From positions 310,001 through 374,000 of the forward strand of contig JAPQWV010000302.1 in NCBI GenBank assembly GCA_027422505.1: a DNA stretch of 64,000 bases, in the 5' to 3' direction. The notes below the pieces were generated by a model that searched no databases, was not told where the DNA came from, and saw only the letters and a list, made by a program, of their open reading frames with translations. Made by a program: the position numbers and the translations under genes. Numbering within the stretch: position 1 is the stretch's first letter; each line of letters starts with the position of its first letter. Of the stretch, positions 21,105-34,115 are shown one piece after another. The stretch comes from Craterostigma plantagineum. Lineage: Eukaryota; Streptophyta; Magnoliopsida; Lamiales; Linderniaceae.

Positions 21105-23574
21105 ATCTCCCCCTTTGTGCTTGATTTCTTTTCCGCACCGTCTGTCCTCGTTGGGCATAGTACGACCTGCGCAAGCCCAGTGCATGCTCGAAGTTCCTGA
21201 GCGTATTCCTTAGCTCCAGTCGCTCCTCGATGTCCTCAAGTAATTCCATTAGGAGCGGCTGTTCTCTCACGAACCAGTGGATCCTCAGCATCGTCTCTCT
21301 ATTAATTTCTTCCAACCTCTGCTCCATATTTCTCCTGATGACTTTGAGCGTCCCATAACAGAATTTGTGTATCTCAGTCTTCAGCAGCATCAAATTTGTC
21401 CTCTAGAGATTGTGGTAGGTGACGCCTAGGACTGAGCTGATGTGCACGTGATTGTTGGGAAGCCCTTCGATCACAGATCCTTTGTTGAGCGGAGAGGTCA
21501 TGTTGACCTTCTTCATGTTGCTCTCCAGAGCCATCTGAAGGTCGTGTGCGGCGAAGTACTTGACTTGGCGCATCATGAACCGGTAGAGCCCCTCGAGACC
21601 TTCTTTCTTGATGAAGCCTTGAGGACCTTTGTATTTCTCCACGTAAAGCTGGTAGAGGTTGTACACCTCCTCGGCAGGGAGATACGGTAGGTCACTCTTG
21701 CTTAGATCTTCTCAAGTCCTATCTACTCGCTCAATGGCGTAGTGAGGTATTGGAAGTCCTCCTTTGGCATAGTAGACGCTGAGTAGTTGACAGATTGGGG
21801 AGAGACTCTTGTAATGACTCTTGGCTTGGCTTCTAGTCATCCCCAATCTCCCATTCGGTCCGTGGTGGGTCAGCATCCAGTTGCTGATCCCAGTGAGAGA
21901 TCCCTCTGAGCTCGAACTCGTTCGGTTTCTTGACTTTATTCGGTGACCTCCAAATATGCTCACGAACTTCTTCAAGGAAGGGAATCTCAATTCTAATGTT
22001 CTCCCAAGGCGTGTCGATCCGAACGGTCCCTGGCGTTAGTCTTGTGGGGGAAACCACTCGTTGCGCAATCAATTCTGGAAGCCCTGTGTGATCTTGTTCG
22101 TGATTTTCACCTTTTGAAGCTCTTCGCCTTCTAACAGGGCGAGGTCTACCGAAGCCTGTTGTAGGAACTGTCGGACGTCCTTAAGTCGTTGTCTCTGATG
22201 CTCCTCGGGCATGGAGTGGGTCATCCACTGTCCTTCAAATATATACTTGTTGAGAAATTCGTGTGGATTGACCCCATGTCCTGAAGGTCCCGGTTGGTCT
22301 TGAGCAACTGAGGGAGTGGCTTGAGTTTGTGCCAAGGCTACGAGCATGGCAGCACTTGCTTCTTCTTCCGGAAGCAAGGGGCTTATAAAGGTCATTGGAG
22401 TGGGCGGAGGTGTCCTTATATGAAAGGAGGTCGATTTGGGTTAGTGTATGGGTGCGGTGCGTGGCATGGGTTGTTTGGGTGGTGGTTTGGGTTTGGCCTG
22501 CTCCAACGCCTGTCTGAACTGTGCCTGAGCCTTGTCCTTGGCCTTCACCTTGGCCTTCCCTCTCCCACTTGATGGATCGTCATGTCGACGCCGGGTGCGG
22601 GAGCCTTGACCTTGGCATGTTTGAGTGGGTGGCTCGGGGTGGTCCACCAGACGCCTGTAGAGGGATTCTTCCTGAGGCATTCTGGTGGGAAGGCCGATGA
22701 GGTGGGCTAGAAGGATGTCGTGGAGCTGGGTGATGGGAATGGTGTATGGGTTGATAAGGATTGAAGAGTCGGCTAGTGGGTCTATGGGTGTTGGTTGTGG
22801 GTTTTGGTGAGTTCGTGCTGAAGGGCCCTCTGAGACGGGTGCTTTCCCAGTGTCACGCTGGGACGTCTCGATGGCAGCTAGCACTCTCTCCATCATTTTG
22901 ATGGGCCAGGTCGACTGATGTCGCCTGTTAGCAACCCTTGAGCAGACACCGGCTCCTCAGGTTGGCTCGCAGTCACTTGAGGTTGTGACTGTTGGAGACT
23001 TCCACCCAATCCTCAGGTTGGCTCGCAGACACCGGTGGATTGTGCAGTGGCTCAAGCTTGAGCGAAGGGATGTCCGCAGCACTTGTAGGTAAGATTGGCG
23101 CAATGTCTGGTGCAGTGGTGACGGTGGTGAAGATGGACTCAAATGATACACTTAGTCGTCTCGGAGTCCTTCTTATTAGTTGAATCTCCTCATCAGACTC
23201 CGTGTCGGATGAGGTGGCTGCGTGAGGGGATGGTTCACGTTCAACGTCCTCACGAGCCTGTTCCGTCACCAGTGGAAGTGAGCTTTGCCCCATTTCTGCC
23301 TCGGGCTGTGCTACATGTTGAAGAACCTCCTCAATGGGCTATTCGAGCACGCCTACATGGACGGGCACTTCCATTTGGAGCTCCCAATTCTGATCTTCGG
23401 CTTCCATTCAAGGGCCACTTCATCAATCATAGTGGCCTCAGGATCTGGTTGCTGAGTTTCTTGCACTGGGGGCTCCTACTCAAGCTCCTAGGCCACTGCA
23501 TCAATCATGGTGTCCTCAGGGCTTTGTTGTTGGTGAGGGCTGACTGCGATATCTGTCAGGGGCCGTCGAATCAT
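21100..23574 (-). pseudogene. Element 2 additional ORF (relative of the element 1 extra ORF)
   Basis: Minus-strand coding remnant from an ATG at 23574 to a TAG at 21100-21102, in several frames (23293-22973, 22896-22441, 22395-22069, 22072-21712, 21666-21403, 21393-21100). Segments match the element 1 ORF in order: LAAIETSQRDTGKAPVSEGP, then PWENIRIEIPFLEEVREHIW, then RFMMRQVKYFAAHDLQMALE. Only the middle and C-terminal parts are present. The N-terminal domain that element 1 encodes at 14072-15190 has no counterpart before the spacer. The last codons run through the polypurine tract and the stop lies in the first bases of the LTR. Function unknown. Confidence 0.75.
21105..21117 (-). other. 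Polypurine tract of element 2
   Basis: AATCTCCCCCTTT on the plus strand (AAAGGGGGAGATT on the minus), adjoining the 3' LTR. It is the same tract as in element 1. Confidence 0.9.
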
Positions 23575-25255
23575 CCTATGAGATTTTAGTTGAAAATATT
23601 TCTAAGTGTTGAAGCACTGTTCACTCCGTGCTTTTTGTCGTGCGAGAATTGAAATTCTCAATTAAATTGTCTAAGTGCAATTTTGAATGCAATTTTCCGT
23701 GTTAATTTGCATCGAGAAAAATTTTATTCGCTAAGGTCTGCTACAGTGGAAAAAGACTTAAAAGATTTTACTAAGTGCTAAATGTTATACGCGTGGTACT
23801 GTAGCGGAGAAATTTTACGATCGAGAAAAATTCCGTGTAAATTTACGATCGAGAAATTGGATTTTTGCGTAAATTACGATCGAGAAATTTTTCTGTGCAT
23901 GAATAAAATTCTCGCTGTGAGTTATCGAGCGTGAAAGTATTTCCTGTGAAATTTTACGATCGAGAAAATTGACAGCGAGAAACTAGGTGACTTACCGAGA
24001 ATTTTCGATCGATAAGATCATCACTGTGCGTGTTGCGATCGAGAAATTTTATCGTCGAAAAATTAATTTTATCGCCGCTAAAATTTTCGATCGAGAATGA
24101 AATTGAAATCGAAATTACTATTTGCGATTGTAAGTTTTACGCTCGAAATTTTTTTTGCACCTATTAGATCTATTTTGTTCAGGAAACTTTTCGCTCGCAT
24201 AAAATCCAAATTCAAATTCTCGATTGTTATTATTTCTCAATCTACGTTATCTATCTTAACAACTAAGTCAAAAAGTTTATCGATCGAGAAACTTTTAGAG
24301 TGCAAACAGTAGAACAATTGAAATTCAGTTGACACTATTTGCGAGCGAAAATTTTCTTCGACGCCTTCAAATGGTAAAACCCAGTTTTAGTCGTTCTTTC
24401 CATCGAACTCAATAACGCAGAGAATCAACACAATCTACCATAAAACGATCAAGAGACTTCGAAACTATCTTAATATGCAGTTTTTAACCTAGATTATACT
24501 TAGATATTGGCCTAAAATACTGCAAACAAACATTCGAGTTCTCAGAATATGAACAGTCGAGAAATGAACACAGAATCAAGCAAAATATTTCAAAGTACAG
24601 ATGCACATGAAGTTTAAACACACGATAATCCCTGAAAGGAGTCAAATCCACCTTCTAAAGACGAAAATCACAGGAAAATCGAAAGATTTGAAGAGTTTTG
24701 ACGTTCGTCTTTTGAGAGAAAAAGTTTTTCGCACGAAATTTGACTGTTGAATTTTGCGATCGAGGGTTTTAGCGTGTATTTAGGGATTTTCGACTGCAAG
24801 TAATGATTTCGTTTAATTGGGCTGATTAGACGTTTTTCTTGACTTAGTGAATTTGAGCCCATTACTATTTACGATCGAGAAACTTATGATCGAGAATTTT
24901 GCTTGGTTACTATTTAATTTTCGCTCGACGATTCCGATCGAGAATTATTTGGTTCCTGTTTCGCTCGTCAGTATGAAGGCGAAAATTACACCTTGGTCGA
25001 AAACCAATTTTCGCTCGAGAATCTACGAATGAAAATTGCAAAATTCGCCCGAATTTCTCGATTGTAAGTTTTTATGTTGTTTTTCCGATTGATCCTAGGT
25101 TTACGAGTAAATCACATAATTGCTCCCCCTATGTATGAAAATAAATGCAATTAACTCCCAGTAATTCTGGTTGATGACATCTGGCTCCGTCTTCATATTT
25201 AATAAATCTGCAAGGTTTAAAGCAACAGACGTCGAAAATATTAGAGTTATTTTTG
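23575..25255 (-). other. Element 2 post-pol spacer with CGATCGAGAAATTT motifs
   Basis: 1.7 kb without a gene. About a dozen copies of a (TA)CGATCGAGAAATTT-like motif are scattered from 23815 to 25020, with related GCGAAAATTT forms. It lies in the same place as the GCGAAATTT spacer of element 1. The core GATCGAG is partly palindromic (CGATCG). Confidence 0.8.
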
Positions 25256-28215
25256 AAGCAATATTTTTATTTGATTCCCCTTCAAAAATATTTTTGAGAT
25301 AACCAGCAGACTAGCTTTTCGCCAAGAAATTGAGCGCCATCGGATGTGCTTTTCTTGTCCATTTGGCAACCTGCATAGTCAGCGTCAGTGTAGCTAATCA
25401 ATTTGAAATTTGTGCCTTTAGGATACCATAAACCTAAAGTGGAGGTGCCCTTGAGGTAAAGCAGAATTTGCTTCACTGCAAGCATGTGAGATTCTTTGGG
25501 ATCGGCTTGGAAACAGGCACATAGACATGTGGCAAACATGATGCCCGACCGGCTCGAGGTGAGATAAGAAGAGAGCCGATGATGTTGTGATATAATGTAA
25601 TGTCGACTGCTTTTCCTGTGAGAGCGACGTCCAACTTGCAGCTTGTGGACATGGGAGTGCATATAGGCTTGCTCTGATCTTGATGGAATTTCTTCAAGAT
25701 GTCCTTGATGTATTTAGTCTGACTGATGAATATCCCATCCTCGAGCTGCCTGACTTGAAGTCCTAAGAAGAACTGCATTTCTCCCATGTGTCTCATTTCA
25801 AATTTGCTCTTCATCAATTCTCCAAATCTCTTGCATAGCCGTGGATTTGTTGATCCGAAGACGATGTCATCTACATAAACTTGGACGACCATCAAATCAT
25901 TGTCTTGCCATTTTATGAAGAGGGTCGTATCGATCGTTCCTCGGATAAATCCAGATTTTACGAGGAAATCGCTCAAGACGTCATACCAAGCACGTGGAGC
26001 TTGTTTCAGTCCGTAGAGAGCTTTGTCCAATCGATAGACGTGATCGGGATGTTCTTGATCAACGAAGCCTTCTGGCTGAGTGAGTGGACTTCCTCTTTTA
26101 ACACGCCATTAAGAAAGGCGGTCTTAACATCCATTTGGTAGACTTTGAAGTCTTTATGAGCCGCATAATCCAGGAAGAGACGAATGGCTTCGATTCGGCA
26201 ACATGAGCATATGTCTCGTCGTAGTCAATTCCTTCCTGTTGGTTATAGCCTTTCGCAACCAATCTAGCTTTATTCCTAATCACTTCTCCATCTTCATTCT
26301 TTTTGTTGTTGAACACCCATTCCCTCCCAATGATAGTTTTCACATGCGGACGGGGTACTACACATGTGAAGACGTTCGAATTGGTTGATTTCATCTTGCA
26401 TAGCTTACCCAATCCGGGTCTTTGAGTGCGTCTGCTACCTTTGTTGGCTCATTTTGGCTTAAGAAGCAGCTGAAGAGACTGCGTTGATGATCTGTTCGTA
26501 CTCCACTCGAAGGATCACCAATAATCTGATCAACCGGATGTGCTCGAGTCCACTTTCGCTCGTGTTGCAGAGCTGATATAGATGCATCGGCCATTTGTGG
26601 ATCGAGATTTCCCCTTATATCAGGTTGTTCAGTAGGTTGAGGTAAGTCTGCATCTTCACTTGGGTTGAGCGAATCTAATGAGACTTCCTCATTGACTGTT
26701 TTAGGTTCGTCATTGATCTGTGGTAATTCTGAATCGGGTGAGGTAGGGACATGTGAAGAGCTCGGTACATTGGCCTCGTCGAGTGGGGGTTCTACTAAAG
26801 GTGTTGCAAGTTTGTGGCTGATATACGGGCTCAAAGAGAGAGTCCAAATCTTCCAACGCAAGTTTCAGTGCTTCTTCAGACGTTGAATCTGGAGTTGTTG
26901 CCATCTTCTGTTGGTTTTGTGCCAACACACCAGTGTATACGGGTTCTGAAATGTCGTTTTCAGAAGCCATCGGGTTTGGCACGGGTCCTGAACTGAGGTA
27001 GGGTCCTGAACTGTGGTGTGCTGGAGCCATCTCTGCCACTTCGTGGAAAGTGATGTTGTAGCTTTCTTTGATTGATCAGTTGGACTTGATGTAAACTCAG
27101 TACGCCTTTGACGTTGATGAATACCCAACAAATGTGGCTTCGAATGCTTTAGGATCGAACTTAGCACGTTCTCTCTATCATTCGACACAAAGCACTTGCA
27201 CCCGAAGACCTTGAAGAATGAAATATTGGGTACACGCTTGTTTATTATTTCATACAGAGTCTAATCGAAGTACTTATGAACCACCGTCCTGTGGATCAGC
27301 ATTGTACGGGCGGCCTCCACTAGAGTCATGTTCTTCCTTTCAACAACCCCGTTCTGTTGAGGAGTCTTAGCAGCTGAGAATTGCTGATTAATGCCAAGTT
27401 TCTGATAAAATTCACTAAAATACTTGTTCTTGAACTCAGTGCCATTGTCCGTTCGGATGACTTGGATGGATTGTTACAGCAAATTCTGAGTAGTGTTCAC
27501 GAAATTAACTATCAAGTCCCATGTCTCATCTTTAGTTCGGAGGAACTTCGTCCATGTGTAGCGGGAGTAATACTCTGTGTCTGCATAGGTCCACATAGAT
27601 CCATATGTAGCAATTCTAAAGGACGTGAAGTGGAGGCAACTAGTTTTACATGATGAGATGCTCGCTTCATTTTCCTAGTTGACATGCCGAACACTGATGC
27701 TCTTGTTGTAAGATAATAGTTAGTAGACCGTGAACCAACCTTTTCGTTGATAGTCGTGAAGAGCTTTAACATTGAGATTAGACATACGTTGATGCCATAA
27801 GTTGTTCCTCTGAATTACAGTCTGAGAAATGAGGCATACAGCTGTCGAGGGCTGCACAGACGTCATGTTGATCGTGTAAAGATTGGATTTCCGAAGTCCG
27901 TAGAGGAGTTCTATGTCCTAATTGTCCAAAATTCTACACCAGTCAGCGTGAAAGACCACTTGAAATCCTTTGTCGCAGAATTGGCCTATGCTGAACAAGT
28001 TATGGCGGAGGCCTTCGACGTAAGAGACATCCTTTATCGTCAGATTTTCCAGAATGATGTCCCCAACTCCTAGAATGGGGGCTGAGTCGTTGTTTCCGAA
28101 TCTGACTTTTCCATTTGATCGGTCTTTGTAGTTGCTCAGCAGCTCTTGTATTCCCGTCATGTGTGTGGAGAACCAGAGTCGAGGTACCACACATGATGGA
28201 TCTGCAAAAACAATT
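25256..28215 (-). pseudogene. Element 2 Pol: protease, integrase, RT, truncated RNase H
   Basis: Minus-strand pol remnant. Protease has D-S-G near 28160, followed at once by a one-base loss. The frame then resumes through TIKDVSYVEGLRHNLFSIGQ (near 28000). Integrase keeps [12 protein letters not shown] (27610) but later parts are scattered among frames. RT is best preserved (26412-25473), with [26 protein letters not shown] and the catalytic [10 protein letters not shown] near 25870. RNase H begins normally (DYAGCQMDKKSTSDGAQFLG) but stops near 25290. About the last 100 residues present in element 1 are absent, so a deletion joins RNase H directly to the spacer. Confidence 0.88.
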
Positions 28216-29400
28216 AGAGCGCTTTAGGTACCCACTTACAAATGGGTCCTCGCCGATTAGCAGATTTAGGTGTTGGTTCAGATTTGGTTCCTAACTTATT
28301 GTTAGTTGTAGCTTTGGTTACCCAAGTCATCTTCAAAGAAGTTGATTTGGGTTTTGCCTTTTTCAAAAGACTTGGGATATACGACTTTCGTCTGAGATTT
28401 AGGAACCCATTTGGGTTGAACCTGACAAGAAAGATTAATTTCAGCGCGGACAAATGTTGTATTAGGCTTGAGCATGGAAAAGATCTTTTCATTGGATAGT
28501 CTCCTAAGATGCTTAGGGGATTCAATCTTAACGGGATATCTTAGGTGAGAACAAGCATGTATAGCGCCATATGCTTTGTTGATGGCTGGATCTTGTTTCC
28601 TACGGGTCGACCTGGAAGCGTTTGTCTTAGAATGAATGTTCTTTATTACTGAAGTAGAGCCTATTTCGAAATTTGTGCTTCTAAATGTGATAGGCTTTAA
28701 AGAGCAAGTAGAAGCAATTATTTTGATAGTGGAAATGGCTCTTTTATTTCTACGAGTGTCTTTTATTTTTACAGAAGGAGATAAATTCTTATTAGTAGTC
28801 AAATCTACGACTTCTCTATTTTTAGACTAGACACTCTCGCCTACGTCTCTAGTGCTGGTTCTACGCTCCCTGTGGGAGTAAGCAAAGCAGGTTAGAGCTA
28901 GACCTTTTCCTATAATTTTTAGTTTTCTGATCGTTTGAAGGCACTGTTTCATTCTTCACGCTTTTCAGAATGATATTTTCTTTTGGAGGAGATACGTGAG
29001 AAATGGCTTTTGAGATGGAGAAAGCTTTGAGATCCATCTCTTTTTGGAATTTTGTCTTTTCAGCTTCAAAATTCTCTCTTTCTTTATCTAAGGCAACTCG
29101 TAATTCCTCTATTTTCTTAACTATGGGAGGGATGTAGAGAGAATTTTCAGAATGATGATCTTGAACTTCCTCGTTTTTAGAATGATCTTCAAGAAAATTA
29201 ACAGATTCAAGGCTCCAGCCCTTGGGAGGTACTCAAGTTTTGTCGCGTTGATTCAGTTCGATGTATGAGAAGGGTATTTCAGCCCTTGTATTGGCTTGTC
29301 TCTTGGCTTCTTCTTCGTCAAATATTACTTTTGAGTTGGTAAAGTTCACGAGAGAAGTTAGTCTGAGACTCATGTACGAGATATCATAAAGTTGTTTGCA
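28216..29400 (-). pseudogene. Element 2 gag-pol linker, distal part
   Basis: Minus-strand linker between the CACTA insertion and protease, in broken frames. It includes a coiled-coil-like stretch (IEELRVALDKERENFEAEK, near 29090) and a basic region ending ICKWVPKAL, then TAA about 30 bp before the protease. Counterpart of 7241-8698 in element 1. Confidence 0.7.
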
Positions 29401-29690
29401 CACTAGCAGAAAATATAGTATACGCCACGGCACTATGGGCGACGGCTACCAAAAACGCGTCGCCCAAAATGGATGCGGTGGCATTATGGTTATTATTCTT
29501 AAGTTTCAGAGCTCATGGGCGACGGTTATGATAAAACATGCGTCGCCTATAATCCCACGTCAATATGGGGGACGGTCGGTTCGCAGAACGCGTCGCCTAT
29601 AGGTTTAATTTTTTATTTTATTTTTTTGTTTACTCATGGGCGACGGTTACGGGAAAAATTAGTAGTAACCGTCGCCCATAACCCTTTTAT
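29401..29690. repeat. Left terminus and subterminal inverted repeats of the CACTA element
   Basis: After CACTAGCAGAAAA, four imperfect hairpins follow, each with a GGCGACGGn arm and an nCGTCGCC arm about 10-30 bp apart (near 29430, 29520, 29565, 29640). In characterised CACTA elements repeated subterminal motifs bind the element-encoded TnpA-type protein, so these are candidate binding sites. Confidence 0.85.
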
Positions 29691-30828
29691 TAAGACCCCT
29701 TCTTCCTCACTTCATCATTTCGACCGAGACCAAAAAAAGAAAACCGAGCGCGGCTTTGTGGCGATTTTCCGGCGAAATTGAACGTTTTCCGACCTATCCG
29801 AGCTTGGGGAGCACGGTAAGAACTCCATTATTAGTTTCCCTCTTCCTATTTTGTGGTATACGGCTTAAATAGTTCGAATTTGGGGTTTTTTTGAAATATT
29901 AGGTTTCGAATTTTTTAGTTTTTGGAGCTTGATTTGTGCGATTTCATAGCTTATTGTTGTTTTATAGTTGAGTTAAGGTTGATATTGAACTTGATCTTTG
30001 TGGAAATTAGGTTTTTGGGTGAAGTTTGGACAAGTTGGAATTTTTTGTTGTAAATTGGCCGCGGCCTCTCCCCTCTCGGCGAAATTTTCCCGCGACGTCG
30101 ACTCTTTTCTGACGATTCTGGGCTACTAAAACACGGTAAGCCCTTGTTTTTGAGTGAAGTTTGGAGAATTTGGGAATTTTGGTTGAATTCGTCGAAAATC
30201 GAATTTTTCATATTTCTTTAATTCGATAAGAGAATAATGACGTGCATAATTTTGAGTCTGATATTGAGCTTATATTTTGCGATGCGTAGTTTTGGGACGA
30301 ATTTGGAGGATTTTGGTATCTTGTCGACTTTTGGGCGATTTTTGGGTGATATTCGTGCTTCGAAAAGCTATACGTAAGTTTTCAAATCCGTATTTGATTT
30401 ATATGCCTTCATCTTTGTGAATTTAAGTTTTTATTTAACCTTAGATACCCGTTCAAGGTTTTCTCATTAGGAGAAAACCTTGAATGGTCCCCGATTGGGA
30501 CCGTTCTTAAACGTCCACTGTTGCTTTAGGATGTAAATGTGTGTTTGAGCGTCGATGTTGATGACAAATTTGGTTAAATTTCCCTTAAATGTTCTCCGGG
30601 TAGACATATGGATTGGATGTATATCCTTTTCATATATTTTTCGTCTACTTGGAGAACTGTGGGAAAATGCTGCCGAATTTTTTTCAACATAGAAGCTCAA
30701 AGACACATTTACAAGCGATAGTGAATGTTTAAGATGGGTTAGGTTGGAGCGATAAGGACCCTATGAAGCCCTCGACCGATTGTACTTGCTTTTATGTGAA
30801 ATTTATTTGTATAGTTTAGGCTATTGGA
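29691..30828 (+). promoter_or_regulatory. Region between left subterminal repeats and transposase (untranslated leader or introns)
   Basis: About 1.1 kb without a recognisable coding domain. It includes a purine-rich stretch with pyrimidine tracts and GGTAAG donors (near 29814 and 30133), so leader introns are possible. Two GTAAG sites sit in repeated contexts (GAGCACGGTAAGAAC, AAACACGGTAAGCCC). I see no clear TATA box. Confidence 0.4.
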
Positions 30829-33800
30829 ATGGATCGGGGTTGAATGTATAGTTTGCGAACAACGGCTGAGTATGCGAAGGGTGTTGACGAATTTATGAGA
30901 TGTGCGGAACAGAATCGTAGGAAAAAAAGGCAATCAAAGATTTTGTGCCCGTGTCGTAATTGCAATAACATGAACTGGTGGAATAGTGATGTTGTGAAGG
31001 AACATTGGCTAATAGCCGGTTTTAAATCTGGGTATACGAATTGGATATGGCATGGTGAAGCCATCGTAGATGTAGCTAGTTCTGCGGGTGTCGGAACTAG
31101 TACAAGGGAACCACTAGATTTGGAGGACGGTGGGGTAGCTGAAGGTTCTTTGGACGGCGATAATGATCGTATCGAGGACATGCTGCGTGATGTCCAAGAG
31201 GATTTTGAAGAACGTCCTCCCATATTTGACAGTCTTGTTAGGGACAGCAATATTCCTTTGTACACCGCGTGCTCAAAGTACACAAAGTTGTCTGCTGTCT
31301 TCAAGCTGTTGAACGTTAAGGCTAAATTTGGAATTCCAGACAAGTGTTTCTCAACACGTTTAGAAATACTCGCGGATATGCTTCCAGATGGCAATGAGCT
31401 TCCGACATCGACCTACGAGGCAAAGAAGCTATTGAGCCCATTGAATCTACAGTACGAAAGAATACACGCTTGTCCGAATGACTGCATACTTTATAGAGGA
31501 GCTTATGAGTCGGATGATAAGTGCCCAACGTGCGACACCTGGCGTTATAAGAGAAAAGACGAAGTCGGTGGCCCCCCACTAAAGTTTTGTGGTACTTACC
31601 AATAATTGCGAGACTAAAACGCATGTTCTCAAACGCCGACGACGCTAAGATGCTTAGATGGCATGATGAGGAAAGGAAAAATGATGGAAAATTGAGACAT
31701 CCGGCGGATTCCCCACAATGGAGGAACATTGATTCGATGTATCCTGAATTTGGAGGCGAGACACGAAATCTCCGACTGGGACTTTGCACTGATGGTATAA
31801 ACCCTTTTGGCGATTTAAGTAGTCGTCACAGTACTTGGCCGGTGCTGCTTTGTATCTATAACCTTCCTCCGTGGCTTACGATGAAAAGAAAATACATTAT
31901 GTTATCGTGTTTAATCCGGTCCAAAACAACCTGGAAATGACATTGATGTCTACTTGGCTCCGTTGATCGACGATCTGAAAGCACTATGGTGCAATGGAGT
32001 TGACGTGTACGATGCATCAATCAGATCACGGTTTAGGCTACGCGCCATGGTATTCTGTACTATAAATGATTTCCCGACTTACGGGAATCTGTCTGGCTAT
32101 AGTGTAAAAGGCAAAAAAGCGTGTCCAATTTGTGGGGATAATACGGATAGTCAGTGGTTGAACAACTGTAGGAAATACACCTACATGGGCCATCGAAAAT
32201 TCCTGCCACGTACTCACGAATATAGAACAAAGAAAAAGCTTCTACCACTATTTAACGGGGAAAGCGAGACTTCAAGAGCTACAATACCGTTGAATGACAA
32301 GGAATTGAATGATATCGTCGCACACATCAATACTCAGTTTGGTAAGAAGTGCAAAACATCGAAAGACGGCAATGTCTGGAAGAAACGATCGATATTTTGG
32401 GAGCTACCTTATTGGGAGAACCTCGACGTCCGACACTGCATCGATGTGCCTTGTGAGACAAAAGATGGACTAAAAGCTAGGCTTGACATGGTCAAACTTC
32501 GAATGAGGCCTGAGCTAGCATCGATTGAAAAGGGAAAGAGGACTTTCCTTCCCTCGGCTTGCTTCACACTTAGCAGGGCTGAGAAGTTAAGTTTTTGCCA
32601 GTGTCTAAAAAGTATTAAAGTCCCATCCGGTTATGCCAGTAACATAAGGAGATATGTCTCGATGAAAGATCTGAAGCTAGTGGGGTACAAGTCTCATGAC
32701 TGTCATGCATTGATGCAGCATCTACTACCAATCGCAATCCGTGGTATATTGCCGAAGCACGTTCGTCACTGTATTTCAAAATTGTGTTTCTTTTTCAATG
32801 CAATATGCAATAAAGTTCTTGATCCCGAGGTGGTAGACGAGCTACAAGCGGATGTCGTAATAACAGTGTGCCGCTTTGAGATATTCTTTCCTCCGTCTTT
32901 TTTCGACATAATGGTACATCTAGTCGTACATCTAGTTCGAGAAATCAAGATATGTGGCCCTGTTCACATGAGATATATGTATCCATTTGAACGATATATG
33001 AAGATCCTTAAGGGATATGTTAGAAATCGGTATCGTCCGGAAGGTAGCATAGTTGAAGGATACACTACAGAGGAATGCGTTGAGTTTTGCTCTTCGTACT
33101 TGGCAAATGTTAAAGCGGTCGGGATTCCTACGTCTCGCCACGTTGGACGACAAGGAGGGAAATCATTGACGAAACCGCAATACAAGACAGCATCGAGAGA
33201 GCTATGGGAAAGTGCTCATTTCCTCGTGTTGCGTCATATTCCTGAAGTGCACCCGTTTTGGAGGAGCACATGGCTACATTACGGCGCGAAAATCCAAAAA
33301 AATCGGAGCTCTGGTACATAAATGAGCATAATAGACTATTTTTAAGCTGGTTTAGAACGAGGACACTTTATGCAGATACCGGATCAGATTGCAGTGAGAT
33401 GATAAAATGGCTGGCATGGGGACCCGAATGGACTGTTGCGACTTATGAAGGTTATGACATCAATGGGTACACGTTTTATACGAAAAGGCGAGATGATAGG
33501 AGTGCATCGCAGAACAGTGGGGTCACATTAGTTGCATTTTCGAGAGAAGTATCTCGTGGAAAGGATGCTCAAGTTACGAGCAATGCAAGTTCATACTATG
33601 GGTTTATCGAAGAAATATGGGTACTCATCTACAAGAACAACGTAAAATTTGTTTACTACGTTGTCAGTGGGTTGATAACAGACGAGGCGTTCGGATAGAT
33701 CCAGAGTTAGGATTAACACTAGTGGACTTGCAAAAAGTGGGTTATGTGGACGATCCTTTCATCCTCGCAGTGCAAGCAAAACAAATTTTCTACGTTGAAG

Positions 33801-34006
33801 ATCCTGCTAATAGTGGATGGCATATTGTTCTTCAAGGAAAGAGAAGTGCTGTTGGCATCGGTGATGTGGATGATGAAGAGGACTATGACAGAAGTGATGA
33901 GACATTCCCATTTCCTACTGGTGTGGAACACGTCCCTATTGCGGAAGATGATACAAATTTTAGTAGATATATAGTTCCAAATCACGACGAGGGAATGTAT
34001 TGTTGA
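30829..34006 (+). pseudogene. TNP2-type CACTA transposase (TnpD-like), frameshifted
   Basis: Domain order is that of plant TNP2 proteins. First is the N-terminal transposase-associated zinc motif (C-P-C-R-N-C-N, near 30950). The transposase core starts near 31630 (LRWHDEERK, then LCTDGINPFG, and later WCNGVDVYDA and CPICGD at 32120). A DUF4218-type segment lies near 32600-33050 (ILPKHVRHCI, PFERYMKILKGYVRNR), and a DUF4216-type C terminus at 33420-33830. The probable ATG at 30829 is followed four codons later by TGA (30841), where relatives have Trp. Four frame changes occur, near 31575, 31915, 33253 and 33650, each at a run of C or T. In the intact state this would bind and cut element ends. 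Confidence 0.9.
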
Positions 34007-34115
34007 TAAATTCAAAATTTGTAAGTATTATTAAAAATTTGATACTCATTTTCCATTTATCTACAGTTTTATGTCTTTTTTTGCTTTTAATCATTTTGTT
34101 ATAATTTCAGGTACA

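Noticed and set aside
28195..28240. A mini-intron of about 40 bp (GTAAGT...TTTTTGCAG) before the protease of element 2.
   Set aside because: Shorter than known functional plant introns, and the element 1 counterpart lacks a good donor. Kept only as a possibility in the findings, not annotated.
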